Below the pieces are notes generated by a model that worked only from the letters and a program-made list of their open reading frames with translations, had not been told where the DNA came from and made no database searches. Below, in pieces: positions 60,131 to 64,000 of a DNA stretch of 64,000 nucleotides (the stretch's first letter is position 1; each line of letters starts with the position of its first letter). The translations under genes and the position numbers were made by a program. This stretch comes from Hanleya hanleyi (lineage: Eukaryota; Mollusca; Polyplacophora; Lepidopleurida; Hanleyidae), in NCBI GenBank assembly GCA_036873755.1, contig JAVTVY010033764.1, positions 83,647-147,646 on the forward strand, given 5' to 3'.

Positions 60131-60643
60131 GATAATTGTGCCACAGATCCAGATCGGACGCTTGTATTATCGCACCAATATTGTATACATTTTTTTGGTT
60201 TCTGACGGATGTTCGAATGAACCTCTATGATTGACCTGGACTTTCTTCCAATTCGACAGGTCAATGGAAGTCTCGGATTTCTGTTTGAAAATTTGAATTG
60301 ACCAATCAAGGTCTTTAAATCGTAAGATATCCCGTGATGCACTATTCTCTCTATAAAACTCCAATGGATCACCTATCCGTTCTCGCCCTGTTGAGGATAC
60401 AATTTTTCTCTGAAAGCTGTTGACCGCTCCTTCATTGCAAGAAAGTAGCTTAGGTTCATAAGAAAAATCGTATCAACAGTAGCATCTCAGATGTATGCAA
60501 ATACGTCCTGGAGGCATGTTACTCTGGTGTCACCAGAGCAGCGAATGAAGGAGGGATCAGGGCGTTCTGTTTGTTCAGCCTTGTAGGGTTCGAACCTGAT
60601 CTAGACGCATGCGCTAACGAATTGCTCTTCAAAAATAATTTAA
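60131..60643. repeat. Unassigned DNA with an old plus-strand pLTR fragment
   Basis: At 60412-60470, GAAAGCTGTTGACCGCTCCT, ATTGCAAGAAAG and ATAAGAAAAATCGTATCAACAG correspond to GAAAACTGTTGACCGCTTCT, CTTGCAGGAAAC and the following pLTR region. The rest shows nothing recognisable. Confidence 0.5.
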
Positions 60644-61230
60644 CCCTATCTGGCCTGGGGGATGGGGCGGAAATTGCCCCCCCCCTAGTGAACTTTTCTC
60701 TGCTGCTCCGAAACGGCAAAACCGAGGAGGCTGAAACTTAGTGACTTTGAAGCTTTTCTTATTGGGGTCATTTTGAGCCTATTTTGATATACCCCCAGGC
60801 AGAGGATCATGGATAAATTCAAAATGGCGGCCATGTGGTATCCGCGAAAGTCGTGTTTTTCAATCTTTTCGCTTCATTTCTTCACATTTTCCTTGCCTAA
60901 AAGGCCTTGAAAGTATTTTATTTATGCAAAACTAATTATTCTATATTTTATATGATTTTTTCGAGAGAAAAATCGGAAAAATGAAAATTTCGAAAAATCG
61001 ACCCCAAAAAGGCCGAAAAATGGCTTTCGAGAAGATGACGTTACTGTGACGTCATCATGGCGGCCATCTTGAATTTTTTTACATTTTCCGGTAAAGCGTG
61101 AACCCAGGATATTGTGTGGTAAGTTTCAGCGCTCTAGCCTTAGTGGTAGAGAAAATATATAGGGGAGGACTTTCCGCCCCCCCCCCCCTCAAGGCTGCGA
61201 TACACCTCAAATCGGCCAGGCTAGGTAGGG
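60644..61230. mobile_element. piggyBac-like MITE, copy 3
   Basis: TTAA at both sides (60640-60643 and 61231-61234). The left end is CCCTATCTGGCCTGG and the right end GGCCAGGCTAGGTAGGG. The interior holds GATGACGTTACTGTGACGTC and two C/G homopolymer runs. It is the cleanest member of the family: both TTAA duplications are preserved. Confidence 0.65.
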
Positions 61231-62146
61231 TTAAGGTTCTAGTTCTCAGAAGTACGAAGAAGCCAAATATCTCATTGTCTCAATATTCGCACCAAAGTTT
61301 CTTAGCTAGATGAATTTCCTGATAACGCATCTTTCCGTGGCCAGACGGCACGTTTTGCGATGCACAAACAGAATAATTTTTATAACCGGATGCTTGTCGG
61401 TTTATTCGTAGCATGGACACAAAGAGATGATTCTTGGATGTCCGATAAATGTGTAATGGATGTCGCCAAACAAACCCGTGGTCAACAAAAGCTTTTTCTT
61501 TGAAGAGTTTGTGGAGATGGTGAAAACCCTCTGCGCTTAGAAAATCGAATGGTACCGATATCCATAACAAAGAAACAACGATAGAGTTCTCGCTGATTAC
61601 CGGTATCCACATCGCAAATCCCTCTTCAGGAAAAATAGCAGACGGACACTGACTTAATATCCGGATAAGTGTCCTCTGATGACAAAATAGGGAATTCTGA
61701 ATCACTATACCTGATGAAATCCCCGATATCGGGCTATTAAACTCCTAACGACGTGACACTTGGGCCCGCGCAGAGAAAGACTTTCCAACCACACCTGCAT
61801 TTTAACTGAGCTCAAAAAGAAATTCCCTACAGATTCTATGAAATATTGATGCAAAAGAAATGTCATCCCTTTTATTATGAGATAACTGCGTGGACCGGAC
61901 GGTATAAAAACGCCGATATTTCCCAACAGGCTATTTAGGTCTATTTGTAGATAACAAAACAGATACTTATACCAGATACGATCCATTGTATACCATTAAC
62001 TCGCAAATGGTTCAACATTCCGCAATTAGCCCGCGTCCACAAAAAATCAAAATTATCTTTTAAAACGTCACTATTCAGCACCAAATTCATGTAGCACTAA
62101 AATAGACGTCAATTGTGTATAACGATACAAGAGTCTATTCCTTCTT
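61231..62146. other. Unassigned DNA with two adjacent minus-strand frames
   Basis: Minus-strand frames of 141 codons (61280-61705) and 93 codons (61705-61986) touch end to end in different frames. Neither shows a recognisable motif, so neither is called a gene. Confidence 0.45.
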
Positions 62147-62926
62147 TCATAATTCAGCCGTCGTCCATTAAAGAATATCCGCGTCCATAATCCAAATTAC
62201 AAGCGTCTAGTCCGTCATCCATAATTCAGCCGTCGTCCATTAGAGAATATCCGCGTCCATAATCCAAAGACCTATTTCATATTCCATATAACGGTATTAG
62301 CACCAAATTCAAAAAGACATTCGTAGTATAAATAAACATAGGCATGTATCCTGCAAGAGAGAAGCGGTCAACAATTTTCAATGATGCTGGCAAGACATCA
62401 TGATGTTCCAATAATATCAAATCCGTATCCCTGATCAGTATTCTTAATCCATAAGTCGTCATCTAAAGAATAATGTATCTCAGTCACGCTTTGATAGTGA
62501 CTGTTCATATGAGTACCATGAGGATCTTGAAGTACATGGCTTCATACGGCCCCTAGCCCCGGGTTAAGCGGAATTAGACACAAGTTACGAAACGTAACGC
62601 CATATTCCATATCCATATAACAGTATTAGCACCAAATTCAAAAAGACAATCATAGTATACATAAAGATAGGCTAGTTTCCTGCAACAGAGAAGCGGTCAA
62701 CAGTTTTCAATGATGCCGACAAGACATCATGATGTTCCAAAAATATAAAATCCGTATCGCTGATCAGTATTCTTAATCCATAATAATCGTTCTAAAGTCG
62801 TTATCTAGAGAATGGTGTATCTCAGTCACGCTTTGATTGTGACTGTTCATTTGAGCACCATGAGGATCTTGAAGTACATGGGTTCATACGGCCCCTAGCC
62901 CCGGGTTAAGCGGAATTAGACACAAG
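62147..62926 (-). repeat. Double pLTR at the 3' side of PLE copy 6
   Basis: From the RT stop downward: one pLTR lacking its last ~80 bp (about 62926-62603), then a second pLTR complete at its 3' end (62602-62196), then a third fragment of the terminal ~49 bp (62195-62147). The junctions fall within the pLTR unit, so this is a partial tandem array of the terminal repeat. Confidence 0.8.
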
Positions 62927-64000
62927 TTACGAAACGTAGCGCCATAGATCTTGCACGCTACGTTCGTATTTTGCTATCAGCATGCGATATGTATCGCCAA
63001 ATTTGAGAAACTTTGAGTGGAGGCGCTTGGTGGAATAGCCTGTTTTATAAGTTTCTGCAACAATGTTTTGTGACGTTGATTAAAATCATCACATTTAACA
63101 CAGGATCTAGCAAATGCTACTAAGCGAGATATGTATACGCCATATGCAGTCCCACTGGAATATTACTATCCAGAAAGGGATAGTTTACGATGTCGAAATT
63201 GTAATCATCTCTTTTGTCATAAAGTCGACGAGAGAGAATGCCCACTTCATTTTTATAGAGATATAGATCTAAATATGATGTGCCTGTAGGGCTATCTGTA
63301 GTTTCCTTCAAATCCAGTGAAGGTGGATATATATCCTTCACAGCGTCATTTATATAGCGATTATCCACAGCGAGAAGATCGTCTATATAGCGTTTGGTGA
63401 ATGAGAAGGAACGGACTTTGAATGGATCGGTTTTTGAAAGCGCCTGCATATAGTCATATTCATAAGAGAACAGATACAGGTCAGCCAACAGGGGTGCACA
63501 ATTAGTACCCATTGGAATACTTATATGCTGCTGATATAATGTGTTGCCAAATTTCACATAGATATTTTTAATGAGAAATTCAAGCAACTCTACAAACAAA
63601 GAAACATCCCATGAATGATATCTCTTGTTTGTAGTAGAGCTAAAAAATGCTATATGGCTTCCGATATTAATATATCTACGATCAGTTTTCTTGAACACAG
63701 ATACTATTAATGAACTTAGACGGTCAACAAGGTCCTGATGAGGGATTGTAGTATAGAGAGTCGAGAAATCCCATGTGGATACATGTCTGCACGGTATGTG
63801 ACCTTTAGCATCAGGTTCTTCCGTAAGACATTTTGAGTTGTTCAATATCCACATACATTCAACGCCAGAGTTTTTAGAAATAGTGGCGCAATACCTTTCC
63901 CAAAATGCTTTTACCTCCTGAAGGGCCCTCATCAATAGGGTTGAAAGAAGCTTGGTGGTGCAGCTTCTAGAACCAGCTATGAATCTAGCTTTGTATGAGT
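62927..64000 (-). pseudogene. Naiad PLE copy 6 reverse transcriptase (runs off window)
   Basis: The longest uninterrupted RT here. From the window edge it reads YKARFIAGSRSCTTKLL, motif A DFSTLYTTIPHQDL, SLFVELLEFLIKNIYVKFG, motif B IPMGTNCAPLLADLYLF, SFTKRYIDDLLAV and SPTGTSYLDLYLYKNE. Unlike copies 1 and 4 the KRYHSWDVSLF region is unbroken. A 1-bp loss near 63149 (TGCAGTCCC for TGCAGGTCCC) shifts the frame at NIPVG, and another loss lies near 63041. The C terminus ends at TAA, 62927-62929. The N-terminal endonuclease would lie beyond the window. Confidence 0.85.

Noticed and set aside
61280..61986. Two touching minus-strand frames (141 and 93 codons)
   Set aside because: No recognisable domain, different frames and no paralog; length is within chance for this composition.

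Overview
This window looks like animal nuclear DNA, most likely from a lophotrochozoan and probably a mollusc. No bacterial-style coding, operons or dense ORFs are seen. The only long coding signals are retrotransposon proteins. The repeat types fit molluscs: Penelope-like elements with an N-terminal endonuclease, a CR1/Jockey-group LINE, a LINE with an RNase H domain, a 5S-derived sequence, GAGTGAGTGA-headed SINE sequence, and LINE/SINE tails ending near GACGTTAAA. I could not assign a confident host protein-coding gene. The taxon call is inference.

Layout. 1-10.1 kb is mostly unassigned and CpG-replete, with one TTAA-flanked MITE (4.5-5.2 kb) and diverged PLE remnants near 9.6-10.1 kb. 10.1-14.4 kb holds a nearly complete Naiad-type Penelope-like element on the minus strand, head-to-head with a truncated plus-strand copy. 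14.4-19.3 kb has MITEs, long palindromes and a paralogous block called 'c' below. 19.3-23.1 kb has paralogous blocks 'a' and 'b' split by a tandem pair of PLE copies. 23.15-47.2 kb is a compartment of different character: AT-rich and strongly CpG-depleted. It carries a 3.46 kb terminal-inverted-repeat element, a CR1-like LINE (27.9-30.7 kb), minisatellites and SINE-like repeats. Related sequence blocks lie in inverted order at its two edges. 47.28-57.03 kb repeats blocks a, b and c in another arrangement, and most of it (48499-57033) is a fresh 4.27 kb direct tandem duplication. 57.2-58.35 kb is a PLE end fused to an RNase H LINE tail. 59.7-62.1 kb has a 145-bp tandem repeat and another TTAA MITE. 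62.1-64.0 kb is a further minus-strand PLE that runs off the window.

How the parts relate. The PLE family is the main coding content. Its order, GIY-YIG endonuclease, then a CxC linker, then reverse transcriptase, is the permuted order described for Naiad elements. Its terminal repeats (pseudo-LTRs, pLTRs) recur here in young and very old forms. The a/b/c blocks act as natural pre-insertion references: one paralog lacks the PLE tandem found in the other, and the reverse holds for a 0.58 kb foldback element. The most notable observations are the Naiad element with a pLTR-encoded leader read in frame into the endonuclease, the sharp CpG compartment with inverted edge blocks, and the near-identical 4.27 kb duplication.
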